From Paramarasmius palmivorus (taxonomy: Eukaryota > Basidiomycota > Agaricomycetes > Agaricales > Marasmiaceae): a DNA stretch of 64,000 bases. The notes under the pieces were generated by a model that searched no databases, was not told the origin of the DNA, and saw nothing but the letters and a program-made list of their open reading frames with translations. The stretch spans positions 1-64,000 of the forward strand of contig JAYKXP010000017.1 in NCBI GenBank assembly GCA_037176845.1, given 5' to 3'. A program made the translations under genes and the position numbers. This document shows, one piece after another, positions 47,089 to 58,709 of this stretch (within the stretch, counting starts at the first letter, position 1; the number at the start of each line of letters is the position of its first letter).

Positions 47089-48455
47089 ATGTCTCGTGCT
47101 TCACGGGGCTCGCTTTCATTACGTCGTGAATCTCCGATGCCTATTGCCAAAAACGCGCCAATCACTCCTCCAATGTCCCCCGGCAACAGCGAGCAAGACG
47201 ACGACATTGTGATCGACGACGAGGACATTGTTATTGATGACGAACCGGCAGAAGCGGCTGCCCCACCCCCGTCTGCAACCTCGACAGGCTCTGTAGAGGG
47301 CCAGAGACCTGCCAGATTACTCGAAGATGAGACAGTTCATCTTCAGAATAACGGCTTAAAGTTGACGGACTTTGAGGTCCGGGGAACCTTGGGTATGTGT
47401 TTCATGCATATTTCATTTCGTCCCCCACTCACCAAAAGTCCAGGAACTGGCACATTTGGTCGTGTACTCCTTGTAAGGCATAGGAATCCGAGCACACAGA
47501 GTCATTTTGCCCTAAAGGTCTTGAGAAAATCAGAAATCATTCGGCTTCGTCAAGTCGAGCATGTCAATGCGGAGAGATACATCCTCTCTCGTGTACAACA
47601 CCCCTTCATTGTCGACCTCTTCGCTACATTCCAAGACAGTCTCAACGTGTACATGCTCATGTCATATGTTCCTGGCGGAGAACTCTTCACTCACCTCCGT
47701 CGGGCCCAGCGCTTCACCCCAGACGTAACTCGCTTCTACCTCGCCACAATCATCCTTGCACTCAAATATCTTCATTCATTCAACATCATCTACCGTGACC
47801 TCAAACCAGAAAACCTACTCCTCGATTCCCGAGGCTACCTACGTCTCACTGACTTCGGTTTTGCCAAAATTGTCGATGACCGTACGTGGACGTTGTGTGG
47901 CACGCCCGAATACCTGGCCCCCGAAATAATTCAATCTGACGGTCACGGAAAGGCCGCAGACTGGTGGGCATGCGGTGTACTGTGCTACGAGATGCTGGTT
48001 GGTTACCCCCCGTTTTATGACGAATCACCATATGGGATATACGAGAAAATTCTCAGCGGGCAAATACACTGGCCTAGATCCATGGATCCCCTCTCTCGCT
48101 CGTTGATTAAAGCTTTCCTAAACCCAGATAGGACTCAACGGTTGGGTAACATGATCGGCGGCCCTCAAGATATTCTTGATCACCCATGGTTCAGAGGTGT
48201 GGACTGGGATCTTTTGGAGAGACGTGGCATCAGTGTATGTTTTTATTATTTTCCATCAATTTTCTTCGATATCTGATGTGTATTTTTCTCTAGGCTCCGA
48301 TCATTCCCCATACTTCTTCAGGTGATGACACCAGGCATTTTCTACATCTTCCATTCCCACCGTTAGAAGAGATGCCAGGGTTGCTTGGTGAAGATCCCCA
48401 ACAACAATCTCGTCAACGTCTCGATCCAACTTCCTATCAATTTCTCGAATTTTGA
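47089..48455 (+). CDS. cAMP-dependent protein kinase catalytic subunit (PKA)
   Basis: AGC-type Ser/Thr kinase released by cAMP from its regulatory subunit. N-terminal extension (MSRASRGSLSLRRESPMP) with a tandem DIVIDDE repeat at about residues 40-54, then VRGTLGTGTFGRV (glycine loop spanning intron 1), FALKVLRKS (catalytic Lys), LHSFNIIYRDLKPENLLLD, DFGFAK, and WTLCGTPEYLAPEI in the activation loop, WACGVLCYEMLVGYPPFYD. After the last intron the tail reads APIIPHTSSGDDTRHF and ends SYQFLEF, the FxxF end typical of PKA. TGA at 48453. About 420 residues. A one-codon difference in intron choice at 48235 does not alter the call. Confidence 0.93.
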
Positions 48456-49163
48456 ATTCTTGCTCTTTCGGCCCCTTCCCCCCTCAATTTGCTTCGTTCT
48501 GCGTTGGACTCTATGTTGCGAGCGAAGCTACCTACCATTCCCTTATACCCCTCACTACTGCAATCGAAGGATTGTCTACCATGTTCATGTGATAAACACA
48601 TCTACAAACCATTCAATTCGGTCTTTCTAAACTGTAGCCTTGTCAGTGGCGTCGTCCACATTCATTCCGAGATATTTATTTCTATTCTAGTCTAGATCTG
48701 TTCAGATACCCCAGTCACTCATTCGTGCACCTCCTTCTATCGTTCTCGGCCTGCAAGTCTTATTTATAACCACATACACATTCGTTCACTGTATCCTACT
48801 CTACTACTCATCTTTGGCCTGTATCAGTCTCCCGGTCCCAGTCTCGTCTCTATGAACTCTTTGTGTTACCTTACTCCTCCCAAAAATCTTGTCCCGTGTG
48901 GGCGTATCCCTCGTTCTATCTTGTCTTTGGTACTTGTAGGCCTTTTTGTCTACGTAGCTTTCCTATCTCTGTGTATAGTTTAGTTTGAGCCCTCTTAAAA
49001 TCGCATTCAGTGTAGCTTTTGACAAAGGTCCAGATATATATCTCTGGCAATACTCCCTCAGATTTTCACTCATCGAAACGAGAGGATAATAGTAAGCCTC
49101 AATAAATTTAAGCTGTTACATAGATTACAATACATCTACGCCAACTGTCTCTACACTATTCAT
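48456..49163. other. Convergent 3' intergenic region
   Basis: About 700 bases between the stops of PKA (plus) and the PhoD-type gene (minus). The plus strand is strikingly pyrimidine-rich. No gene, tRNA or repeat recognised; likely a long PKA 3' UTR. Confidence 0.4.
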
Positions 49164-51505
49164 TTAAAACCACTTCCCCGGACTCATCCCTATCTTGCTG
49201 AAGAAATCCTTGACACCACTGGCTACAAAAGCGCCAATTGCCGTCGACGAAGATTGTAGCTGGACTGGTGCTCCCACTATTTCATAGCTAAGATAGGCGG
49301 AACGTCAGATCAAGTACCAGTCTAGTGATTACACTATGGCATCTTACTTGTAAGCGGGTTTACCGTTAACCATCAACTCAACACGAAGTGTCGGTTTATC
49401 GTGGTCTCTGGTGTCGACTTCGAACGTTGACCTGGATAATAATTGTCTCGGGCATAATGATAATCAAAGGGTCCATTGACATACCACTTGTAGTTTCCCT
49501 CCGGTACATACTTGATAACACGTTCTCGAGGTATCTCCTGCGTGTGAGTGACGATAGTTTGGTTCCCGTTCTCGTCTTGTTGGGTAATTTGGAATTCTTT
49601 GGTCACAGTTGCATTGCTCTCCTTCGTGAGAGTTCTAACGAACGGGATATAAAACATGCTAAGAGGACTATTGCAACATGAGCTTGTAGATCCGTGACAA
49701 TGAGACTTGGCGCACCTAGTTGAGAACTCCATGACAGAATGTGTTCCATTCCCGTTGAATTCAATAGAAGCGAATTCGTGACGATCTCCGGAGAGAATAA
49801 ACACGTTGGGAACCGAATACATAGCACTGAGAAGGGTCTCCTTTTCCGTGGGGTAAGCAGCCCATGAATCTATTTGTGCATCGTGTGTCCACAAAGAAGT
49901 GAATGGGACTGATGAGACCACGAATTTGAAGGTGGCGGTATGATTGACCTGCAGAAGATGGTTTGATACAGAATGTCGCATGCACACCAGAGGGAAAACT
50001 CACTTGCGCCAGCCAATCATGCAAAGCCGCTAATTGGGTATCACCAAGCATGGTGCGAGTAGATGGGTCTTCGGATTTGTCGGAGCGGTATCTTCGTGTA
50101 TCCATAACGAAGAAGGCAATGTCGCCGTAACGGAAGTTATAATAATGCGTGTCTTCTGCATTTGAGTCGTAGTTTGATTCTGCACTGTAGAGTCTGAAAG
50201 CGTCGGATGCACTGGGATAAGGAATCTTCGAATCGTTCCCATTGCCGTCAAAGTTGTTGATGATTTCGTGGTCGTCATATGTGAAGAGTATTGCTACGGA
50301 GACTAAGTTTTGCGTATTGCACACCAGGAAGAAACTTACGCAATCGTTCATAAACCTTTCGGAAGCTAGGACTCTGATAGTTGCGCCGGTACAAACGTCG
50401 GTATGATTCCTTATCCTCTCCCGTATACACGGGTACATCTGCGTAGATAAAGTCTCCAAGGAAAAGCATAAATTCAACGTCAGGCTTGACATCCGTAATG
50501 TTCGCTTTGTCGTTGTCATTTTCAGGGTGAAGCGCTGGCTTTTGTGAGGACAGGTAGTCTGATAGGAGATCGAAACCCTTGATAGTCCGTCCTTGTAACG
50601 GTCGGTAAGGGAAATTGGGGGTAATGCATGATGTTGAGACAAAGCGAAGAAGTTTTCCGCCGGGAAGTTTTGGGTCAGGGAATGTACGGAAGGGTATCGG
50701 AGTGTCAGGATACGGTAGAAGAGTACCATTAATGTCCGACAGAACGTCTAGAGGAAACGCGGCTGAGTGAGGCTCTATAGAGAATTGTCGTAGCAGGATT
50801 ACGCACACTCATAGCTAGTACTCGGCCACAGACCCCTCAAGGCTACCGTACTAATCCAATCGCTCTCTTCTTGTAACTCCAGCGAAGGACCTTTCTTCCA
50901 CGGTTGATGCTCAGAATCTGGGTTGTGCGATGCTTCGCGCCAGGATATATATAGCGGTGATGTTGCATTGGGATAGCGTACAACAATTTTTGCACCGTCA
51001 GGGTAGACAGCGCCCACACGGGAAAAAATCACATCGACAGCACTGTCGAGGAAGGGGGTTGCGATAAGCTCTACGCATGCAAGGGCAAGGCCGAGATTGA
51101 TTATAGCGTTTGACCATTGTATCTGCTTTGAACGACTCGGCAGAGATAATAGCAATTCTGTGATTGGACCGGCACGTTTCTAGGAGAACTAGTATCAGAT
51201 TCTTCATACGATGTGATATGCTCTTCAACGCACGGGTTGAGGTCCTGGTGATGTAGGGGACTCCTTTTTCACATCATTCTCCTTCTCATTCGAGGCCGAC
51301 TCAGACGGTGAAGCGAAGAAGGTCGCCAGAGATAAGAAGTATAGCGGGGGTAGCACATATTTGCACAATGTCGTTGGAATCTGTTCAAAACTATTTAAAA
51401 AACGAAATAGACAAGAACTTTCATACTCACGATCTGTAAAAATATATAAGCTGCCAGGCGAAAAAGGGTAGAAAAGGTAGCGGCAGCCCAGAACAGAGCA
51501 CCCAT
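49164..51505 (-). CDS. PhoD-type alkaline phosphatase, membrane-anchored
   Basis: PhoD-like metallophosphoesterases hydrolyse phosphodi- or monoesters. ATG at 51505 starts a hydrophobic segment (MGALFWAAATFSTLFRLAAY), followed by more helices (LCKYVLPPLYFLSLATFFAS; IINLGLALACVELIATPFL), so the enzyme is membrane-bound by its N-terminus. Catalytic motifs are GKLLRFVSTSCITPNFPYR, VEFMLFLGDFIYADVP, TYDDHEIINNFDGNGND, YYNFRYGDIAFFVMDTRRYR, VVSSVPFTSLW and VPNVFILSGDRHEFASIEF. Ends GMSPGKWF, TAA at 49164. At least eight introns, about 640 residues. Divergent from the RecQ-like gene over 149 bases. Confidence 0.88.
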
Positions 51506-51654
51506 GCTGGCTGTACTGGTCCAAGGTGAGGTCGGCGACGTCATTTCACCAGCCCTCAACAACGCGACATTGCCACGAGGCCAGACGCGCTCTTCTTCAA
51601 CTTCCTTTTTCTTCTACTCCCACGTCAAAGAAGTTGGGACGCGTCGCAATATCA

Positions 51655-54600
51655 ATGTCGCATTTTTCCAATATCACTGGTATGAATTCCTCAACAGTGG
51701 CATAGTTGATACCTTTCAGAGTTTTCGTTTACAGTTAGGCGACGAAAAACACCCCAAAGGGATGTCATCGAGATTTCCGACTCGGACACTTCTCCTCAGC
51801 TGAAAAGAAGGCCTTCGGCGATACGAGAACTACCAGAACCCGGTCCTTCTCAAAAGCGTTCCAAGTTTAATCCAAGTCATCCGTCACAAGAGTACTTTGC
51901 ATCTTCACATGGAGTAACAGTAGCAGTGCGTGTACCAGTGGCTAGTAGGCCTCATTCATAAATCTCTGTGGTATTAGGCAAATCTTCAGTCCGTAAAGCA
52001 GAAGCTATCTTTCAACTACAAGACGTTGGCCGAAACATCCAATCGTCTGTCCAGTTTCTACGATGGACGCGACCCCCATGCAGACGCAGTGGTATTGGAA
52101 CGAATCAGGTATGCTTTCCATCTGGTGGCTTCGAATCGCTCGTTGCTGACTCTGTGCAGTGAATTGACCAATAATCGTGTTCACGCGGTCAAGAACCAAA
52201 TGGAACTTCTCAATACCACTATAACAAAGACTGCATCATCTAGTCAAGATAGTCCCCTGCCTAGAGTACAGACAAGGCAAGCCGCTACTCGACAAACTTC
52301 GCCAAAACGGTAAACTTGCTTCTTGTGATATCTCGCCTACTAACTAATCGTCCCTATTCAGATTCGACGAGAAATTTATCAAGGACAGACTGCGTCAGGT
52401 CTTCTCGGCGTTACCTTCGCAGAAAGTGATCAAGACCCTTCTACAAATACTACAAGGTCTTCGAACGCTCACAATTGATCATTCTGCATCTGAGACAAGT
52501 TTCGGCTGTTTCTTGGCGGCGCTTTCAAGGCGTGAAGAAGGAATAGGTATCACCGTGATCGTTTCCTCTTTCTCGAGGCCTGACGACAAGAGGCTTGCGC
52601 TTGTCAAGAGAAACGGCGTCAACGTCGGATACTGGGAAGACAATTCTGTTCCTACAAATATGACCACGTCGCAAAGCAACTTCGAGTATGACGTGCTATG
52701 GATGACAGTATCTGGGTTTTTGCAAAGCTTTCAAACCCTTGATAGACTTACTACCAGCAGTCTCATCGAGCGAATGCTCATCGACAATATGTCCGGGGCA
52801 TGGAGGCAAAAGGACGTTGTAAGTACTCCCGCCATATGTTTGACCACTTGCTCACAATATAGACAGTATGATGCAATTAGCAACCTCCGCAGGAAACACC
52901 CTCATCTCCCGATCTCTGCAGTAGCGCTAGACGGTAGTCAATACGCGATTCAAACCATTTTCACCGTCCTCTCGATACAGACCGATTCTTGTGTCAAACA
53001 AATACTCAATAGACCTAATACCCATTTCTCTATCTGTCGTAAGACAGGTTCGACGCTAGGGAGTATAGTCTCCTTGGTTCAGACCAGGCATAGGAATCAT
53101 CGTGGCCTCATTTTTTGTCGATGTATTGCCATAGCAGAGATGATTGTTGGGAAACTTGGGTCTGACGCTCAACTTATGCATGCACAGATAACTGGGAAGG
53201 CGAAGAGAGGCACCTTGTCCAAGTGGTTTGCTGGGCAAAACCATGTTCTCGTTCTGGTGGTCAGTTTCACCTCCAACTGTTTTCAACTTACTGACGAGGT
53301 CCTTTCATAGCCTGACTTTGACATTGCTCAAGTTTTTCAACCACAAAGTGAGCGCGTTATTGTCCATTCCGATGACAGCCCCTCATGCCTCTTCAGTTTC
53401 CTTTGTGCTCCATTACGAGCTGCCGGACACATTATCAGAGTGAGTATACAATACTCTTCTACGGTCCTTTCTGCTTATTTCCTTTCCATCAGGTATTTCT
53501 ACCAGACAAGTACGCTACTTCTAGTCTACACCCACTTAGGCCCATTTCTACATCTAAGTCGCAGGTCTCGCCGGCGGAGATGGTGGAGTCGCCGAATGTG
53601 TGCTATGTGCGCATTCTCCTCTCCCTCAAATACGCCAAATACTCACCCTTTTCACCTAGACTACGATTGCAGAGATCTCAAATCTCTCCGCCTCCGTGAA
53701 GAGCAACGTCAGTTACTTGACTTTTGCAGGAACGAATCCCAATGCCATCGAGTCGGACTTCTTCAGTCTGTTGGAGAGACTTACATTGGTGGCTGTCAGT
53801 CATGTGGTGTTTGCGAAACCCGGGATGCCTTTGTCGACTGTGACTTGACTGTGGAGGCTCAGGCTGCGAGTAGATTGATACAACGGTTGAGCTCGAGGAA
53901 TGTGTCATTGCGGTACTGTCGAGAGGTGTTTGCCGGACACAGAACAGCAGAGGTTCGTAACAATCGCGATAACGACCTGGAGCAGTTTGGTGCAGGCTCT
54001 TCCTTGCCGTATGACCAAGTCGAGCAGCTCTTTGAAGAGTTGTATTTACTTGATGCATGGCAAGAAGTGGAAGATGGGGATGAAGAGTGGGATACAGTGA
54101 AGATGCAGGTATGTTTTGTCCCAGCTATGTTTATCCTGTACTGACAACTGTACAAACAGGCTGGTCCAACCGTTCCTAGGATCTTTGAACGTGATTTTCA
54201 GCTCGTCCTGAGGGTCAGAGGGCCACCAATACATCGTAGTCACACCAAGACCCCCGAACACACACTTCCACTTTATCGGGATGATACGGATGAAGGGTCT
54301 CTCGAATCTCTACATCAAGCGATTCCCGAACTGCCCACTGCCAGACTACCCACGGAGGAACGTGAGGTGCCTGTAGATCTCAATCATCAGCATTCTGTAA
54401 AGCTGTTCGAAAGTATGAAACTGCTCAGGCAAACGGTTCGTATTCTGACACATTATTTAATCTATTCACACTTGAATCACTTTAAACAGCTTCGGATCGA
54501 GCTGGGCCTCTCGTGCGACGAAGATGTTCTCGATGACTCGACGATCGAGATGCTCAGTATCTGTCGTCCCGCTGGTTTGTTGCATGAATTCTCTTACATG

Positions 54601-54777
54601 CACTTCACTGATCTCAGCAATGCTCTAGATTATCAAGGCTTCAAGCAAATTCTGAAGGATAACATTCCGTCCAGCCTTGCCTTAACCCCGGATGAATATG
54701 TCGAGTTGAAGTGGAGACAGCACGGCCAGCGTTTCCTGAAGATATGCATAGGCGTGGACGCCGGAGGTTCACGTTAA
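51655..54777 (+). CDS. RecQ-architecture protein with degenerate helicase motifs (pseudohelicase)
   Basis: Start at 51655 (MSHFSNIT) with an intron ending TTTACAG before VRRKTPQRDVIEISDSD, a SUMO-interaction-like motif. The RecQ fold is followed in order: LPSQKVIKTLLQILQG aligns with the RecQ entry helix; the Walker A position reads SASETSFG instead of GxGKS (SETS 52489-52500); GIGITVIVSSFSRPDDKRL is motif Ia-like; motif II reads LIDNMSGAW instead of DEAHC (52783-52794); LNRPNTHFSI and SFVLHYELPD match the C-terminal lobe; motif VI reads YFYQTSLAGGDGGVAECVL instead of GRAGRDG (53565 on). A normal zinc segment (FCRNESQCHRVGLLQSVGE, GGCQSCGVCE) and an HRDC-like domain (VKLFESMKLLRQTLRIELGL) follow. 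TAA at 54775. Binding domains kept, ATPase residues lost; biological role unknown. Confidence 0.75.
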
Positions 54778-55128
54778 GTATAATAATCTTCATTGGAGTT
54801 GATCATGAGCATTCATTATGCCAGCAACATCGACTTCAACTTCCAACCTCGCGGCACAGCGGTTCGAAGCACCAAATCTATCTACTGTGACAGGAAGGGA
54901 ATGGTTTCGGTTCACTCGTCGTTGAAGTTCATTGCATACATTTCATGCACTTGGCATTGATCCCTCTTGTAGCTAAATCTCAAACCGATACCCTTAGTGT
55001 AGCAGTCCGTCGTACATACTTAAGGCGCTATAATATCCTGTGTAATGGTTGGGCGCCAAAGACAAAGCGCAGGCCTGTCCTTGAACGAACAATGTGCGAA
55101 CCTCTTTTCCATCAACTACACCGTGACA
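54778..55128. other. Spacer upstream of RNA cyclase gene
   Basis: About 350 bases between two same-direction genes. No gene seen; contains the 3' UTR of the RecQ-like gene and the promoter of the cyclase. Confidence 0.35.
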
Positions 55129-56347
55129 ATGTCTGCCCTGGCAAATGCCGTCATTGACGGGAGTGTTTTGGAAGGAGGGGGCCAGATCCTGCGAAATGCA
55201 GTAGGCCTCTCTGGTCTTTTGTACAAACCAGTCGCAATACAAAAAATTAGGAATGGCAGGAAAGAACCTGGATTAAAACAGCAGCACCGGACAGGTACTT
55301 ATGATCCACACCTCCCTGATAACAGCTCACATTATGTTCTAGGACTAGAACTTGCAGCAGAGATAACTGGTGCTCAGTTGACTGGTGCAACGAACGGTTC
55401 AACTGAAATCCATTTCAATCCTGATCCTGAACGCGGACATTCGTCTCATCATTATGAAGCCGACTCAGTGACTGCAGGCTCGACTATGCTACTCCTCCAG
55501 ATTGCGTTACCCTTGCTTCTGTTTCGTCGAGAAAAGTCAAATGTGACTCTGAATCTGAAAGGCGGTACCAATGCTTCTCAAGCACCTCAAGCCGACTATA
55601 CCCAGCATGTATTTCTGCCTTTCGTCAGGAAAAACTTTGGGATATCCGTAGAGATGGTGTTCAAGCGGCGGGGATACTATCCCAAAGGCGGAGGTGAAGT
55701 GCACGTCAGAACAGAAACAATTTCTGGGCCTTTACCTGGTGTGTCCATGCTGGAGAGGGGCAGAGTACGTTCAATCAACGGCATAGCACACTTTGCGGGG
55801 CTACCTAACCAGGTCGGGACGAGCATGGTCAAAGGCGCTCTAGAGCGCTTGGCAGATGGAGGTTACACGACTTCTGAAGACCTGCCAGTTAACATCCAGT
55901 ACAGAAGGGAACGAAACGACAACACCACCGGCGCAGGGAGTGGCATTGTACTATGGGCGGAACTGGAGGGAGGCGGTATGCTGGGAGGAAGTGCTTTAGG
56001 GAAGAAAGGTGTCGACGCTTTGGAGGTGGGCAAGGAGGCAGCGGCCGAATTGGTCAAAGCAATAGAAGCAGGGGGTTGTGTCGACAAGTGGTTGCAAGAC
56101 CAAATCATCATCTTCATGGCTCTTGCCGATGGTAAATCCGAGATCCAGTGCGGAAATCAAGGCCTAGAATTACACACGAAGTGAGTCCTTGATTTTTTGC
56201 ATCTCAGTTTGAGCGTATGCTCACACCCAATACGGAACTGCCATCTGGGTCATGGAACAACTCACCGAGGCAAAATTTGACGTTGAAGAGACACCATCTG
56301 GTCATTCCATCATACGCTGCCAGGGAATTGGGCATAGGATCCAATGA
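55129..56347 (+). CDS. RTCA: RNA 3'-terminal phosphate cyclase (RTCA type)
   Basis: Converts RNA 3'-phosphates to 2',3'-cyclic ends through an enzyme-adenylate on histidine. Start at 55129 (MSALANAVIDGSVLEGGGQ). Family blocks: EGGGQILRNAVGLS, GRKEPGLKQQHRTG (intron 1 follows), GGTNASQAPQADYTQHVFLP, RRGYYPKGGGEVHV and QDQIIIFMALADG. The nucleophile His corresponds to ELHT (codon 56173-56175), just before GTGAGTCC at 56181. The final segment TAIWVMEQLTEAKF to CQGIGHRIQ is certain by homology, TGA at 56345. However, neither AG (56207, 56213) restores its frame: each is off by one base. An alternative donor at ALADG (GTAAAT) to the AG at 56213 is in frame but drops the ELHT block. Confidence 0.88.
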
Positions 56348-56667
56348 ATGGGATGTTCAGAACTGCCCTTTCCTAGTACCGAGGCCTCGAGATCGCAGCT
56401 TCTCCCGGTCAGAATTCTACAAATAAATTCATTAAGTATCATAATTCATCACTGTATCGTATGTACACGTCGCGTAAAACGTCGATTTTAGGTATCAGAG
56501 GAAAAGTGGATGGGAGAAGATTGGGGTATGACTGAAATGACGGGACGGGATAGCACCTGGTCGAAAGCATTGTCACGAAGATTTCACCTAAGAAAGGCAG
56601 AATAAAGCAGAAACGGAGAATGAAATAACCAATAATGGAAATCAAATAGAGAAAATTATACGGATTT
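56348..56667. other. Convergent 3' intergenic region
   Basis: About 320 bases between the cyclase and epimerase stops. No gene or repeat recognised; contains 3' UTRs. Confidence 0.35.
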
Positions 56668-58491
56668 CTAGAGTATGGGCCAACTACCCTCCTCTTTCCA
56701 TTTATCAACGATCTCCTTGATGGCCTCATGGTTGAATTCGGGATGCTTGAGCTTGTAACCAACAACCTCTTTGATCTTTGAGTTATCAAAAGCGACGACC
56801 CGCTTTTCCAGTGCATATTTATCCATATAAGCGGATAATGGCGTATTGTGGATTGGTGGATTCGAATTTTGGATCATGGTCACCCAACCGCCGACATGGT
56901 GTTCGTTGATATCCTCCACAGCCTTATCATCATCCATAACCTGGGATAAAGTCGATAAATCACGAAGTGCACGGCATCGAATTGCGCTTGAGACTCACTT
57001 TGTACCAGGTTCTCTCGGTAAGGTTGAAGAAATCAAAGGTTGTGCCAAAAAAGGATGTTACGGTCTGTCCAACGCTGAGAAGCGTGCTCTTCGAGTCATC
57101 GACCTATATCCATATGGTTAGTGCGACGTTTATAGGCACCAAAAGATCGAGAAAGGATTACGAGATTAAACAGCGGAGCGATCACTTTCTTGTCATGAGC
57201 TGGTGCGCCTTCAACCTCCTTGACCTTGCTCTTGTCATTGTGGAAGATGATGTCCTCTCCAGCTAAAGAGTCGGCCTCTTTCCGACCTAGAGAAGCTATC
57301 CACTTGGCACAAGCCCACGCAGCACCAGCAACATCATCGGTGTGCACGGTGTTCGTTGGGTTTTTCCCTGGTGACCAGCTGCAAACGATGTCACTTCTCA
57401 TAATGCTGTAATTGATGAATTCGAAAAACCTACACTGATTTCATCGGAGATTTTAGGTACCCATATACGGCCCCTACTGTTATGATAGAGGTCGCTGAAT
57501 GGGGATGCGTGAATTGCGCGGAATGCTGAATAGATGACAGACTTACTGTCGCCGTAGTCGATGTATGGGCCATAAGCGAATCCGATCCGTAAAACGACCA
57601 AGTTTAGGCTGTTGTACAAACCAGTGTCAACCGCAAGTGTAGAGCCATGCTGTAAAGGAACACTACTTTTCAATGGCACCGAGGATACGCAATGTCTCGT
57701 GCCACCATGTCCCAATCGTCCAATGTGGTTCTGGATCCTCTTTTTCGCTGCCGGAACCTTTGCTCGATGTTTCATAGAAGGGTAGTGTGAGACGGACATA
57801 AGCCTTGACTTGACGTTTGGCAGCTTCCTCTCCAATAGATCTAGCCACATTACATGTTGTTGTGATTTGGATCTGCTGTGGATGAGTCGATAGAGCGAGT
57901 GCAATTACAAGTCGAACACACCATGTCTGTCCGATCTGGGCGAATCTCTCCAGTCAAATCAAAGACATAGTCATACGGAGGTTGGCCTTCAGGTGGGTCA
58001 AACATGGAGTGAACAATGGCTGAGCAAAAGGGTTTAGCATTTAAAGTGCTAGCGATAGAATCAAGGGTACACACCGGGGACTGTGAGATTGGCCTGCTTG
58101 TACTCTATCTCTGGCTTTTCCAGTAGTTTGGTGAATTCCGCTCCGAGATAGCTGAGTTAAAATTAAGAGACAAAGGATCGAAGAACAAGAGGAAAGCCTA
58201 CGTTGTTGGAGGTTTGACAGAGTACTTGTCCACGATCCTGACATGCTGAAGAGATGGGAAGCACTTAGCTGCAAGATTACAGCTATTCAAGGGTAGCAAC
58301 TCACAGAAACCAAAGACTCTCCCTCCACAGGCACCAGATATCTAGCAATAGCTCGCGAATAAGTGTTCAGTCCGCCTGGAATGCATGTGAAACATAGCAA
58401 AGAGCACGGTCAACAACTTTTTTTCCAATATCACGCAAGAGGAAATCGCACCAAAAATAAGAACGTTAGGTTTAGATGAGGATTCTGCCAT
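56668..58491 (-). CDS. NAD(P)-dependent epimerase/dehydratase-like protein
   Basis: Rossmann-fold short-chain dehydrogenase, extended type. Start taken at 58491 (MAESSSKPNVLIFG); an upstream in-frame ATG at 58548 is possible. NVLIFGGGLNTYSRAIARYL is formed across intron 1 and gives the nucleotide-binding loop. Then IVDKYSVKPPTTYLGAEF, EYKQANLTVP, QPPYDYVFDLTGEIRPDRTD, RSIGEEAAKRQVKAYVRLTL, LVVLRIGFAYGPYIDYG, NPTNTVHTDDVAGAAWACAK, and an end with IKEIVDKWKEEGSWPIL, TAG at 56668. The Tyr of the usual YxxxK catalytic pair is not evident, so catalysis is uncertain. It appears as a conserved uncharacterised protein of basidiomycetes (from memory). Confidence 0.8.
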
Positions 58492-58709
58492 TGACTGGGA
58501 TGCGCTGGATGACTGTGAAGAGTTGAGTAGGATGTGGGGTAAAAGCAAGCCTGAAAAGTAGTTGACCCTTGCTCAAAACTTGCGATAAATCAGATTACAT
58601 AAGTCTACTGCTAAAATTGAGAATTCTGTGCATTCCATGTGTACAACAAAAACTCCGGAACGAAGCAATGTCCTTGTCCATCAAAGCGGTAGATCGACCC
58701 CGATTCATC

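Noticed and set aside
53440..53700. Arg-rich reading SRRSRRRRWW in the RecQ-like gene
   Set aside because: An intron with a TACTCAC branch site and CACCTAG acceptor (ends about 53661) joins the motif-VI frame to YYDCRDLKSL; the Arg-rich frame is a shadow.
55045..55128. Upstream in-frame start for RNA cyclase
   Set aside because: Adds 28 residues not expected in the family; the conserved start lies at 55129.
56085..56115. Loss of the catalytic His of RNA cyclase at VDKWLQDQ
   Set aside because: The nucleophile His of this family lies later, in the ELHT block, which is present.
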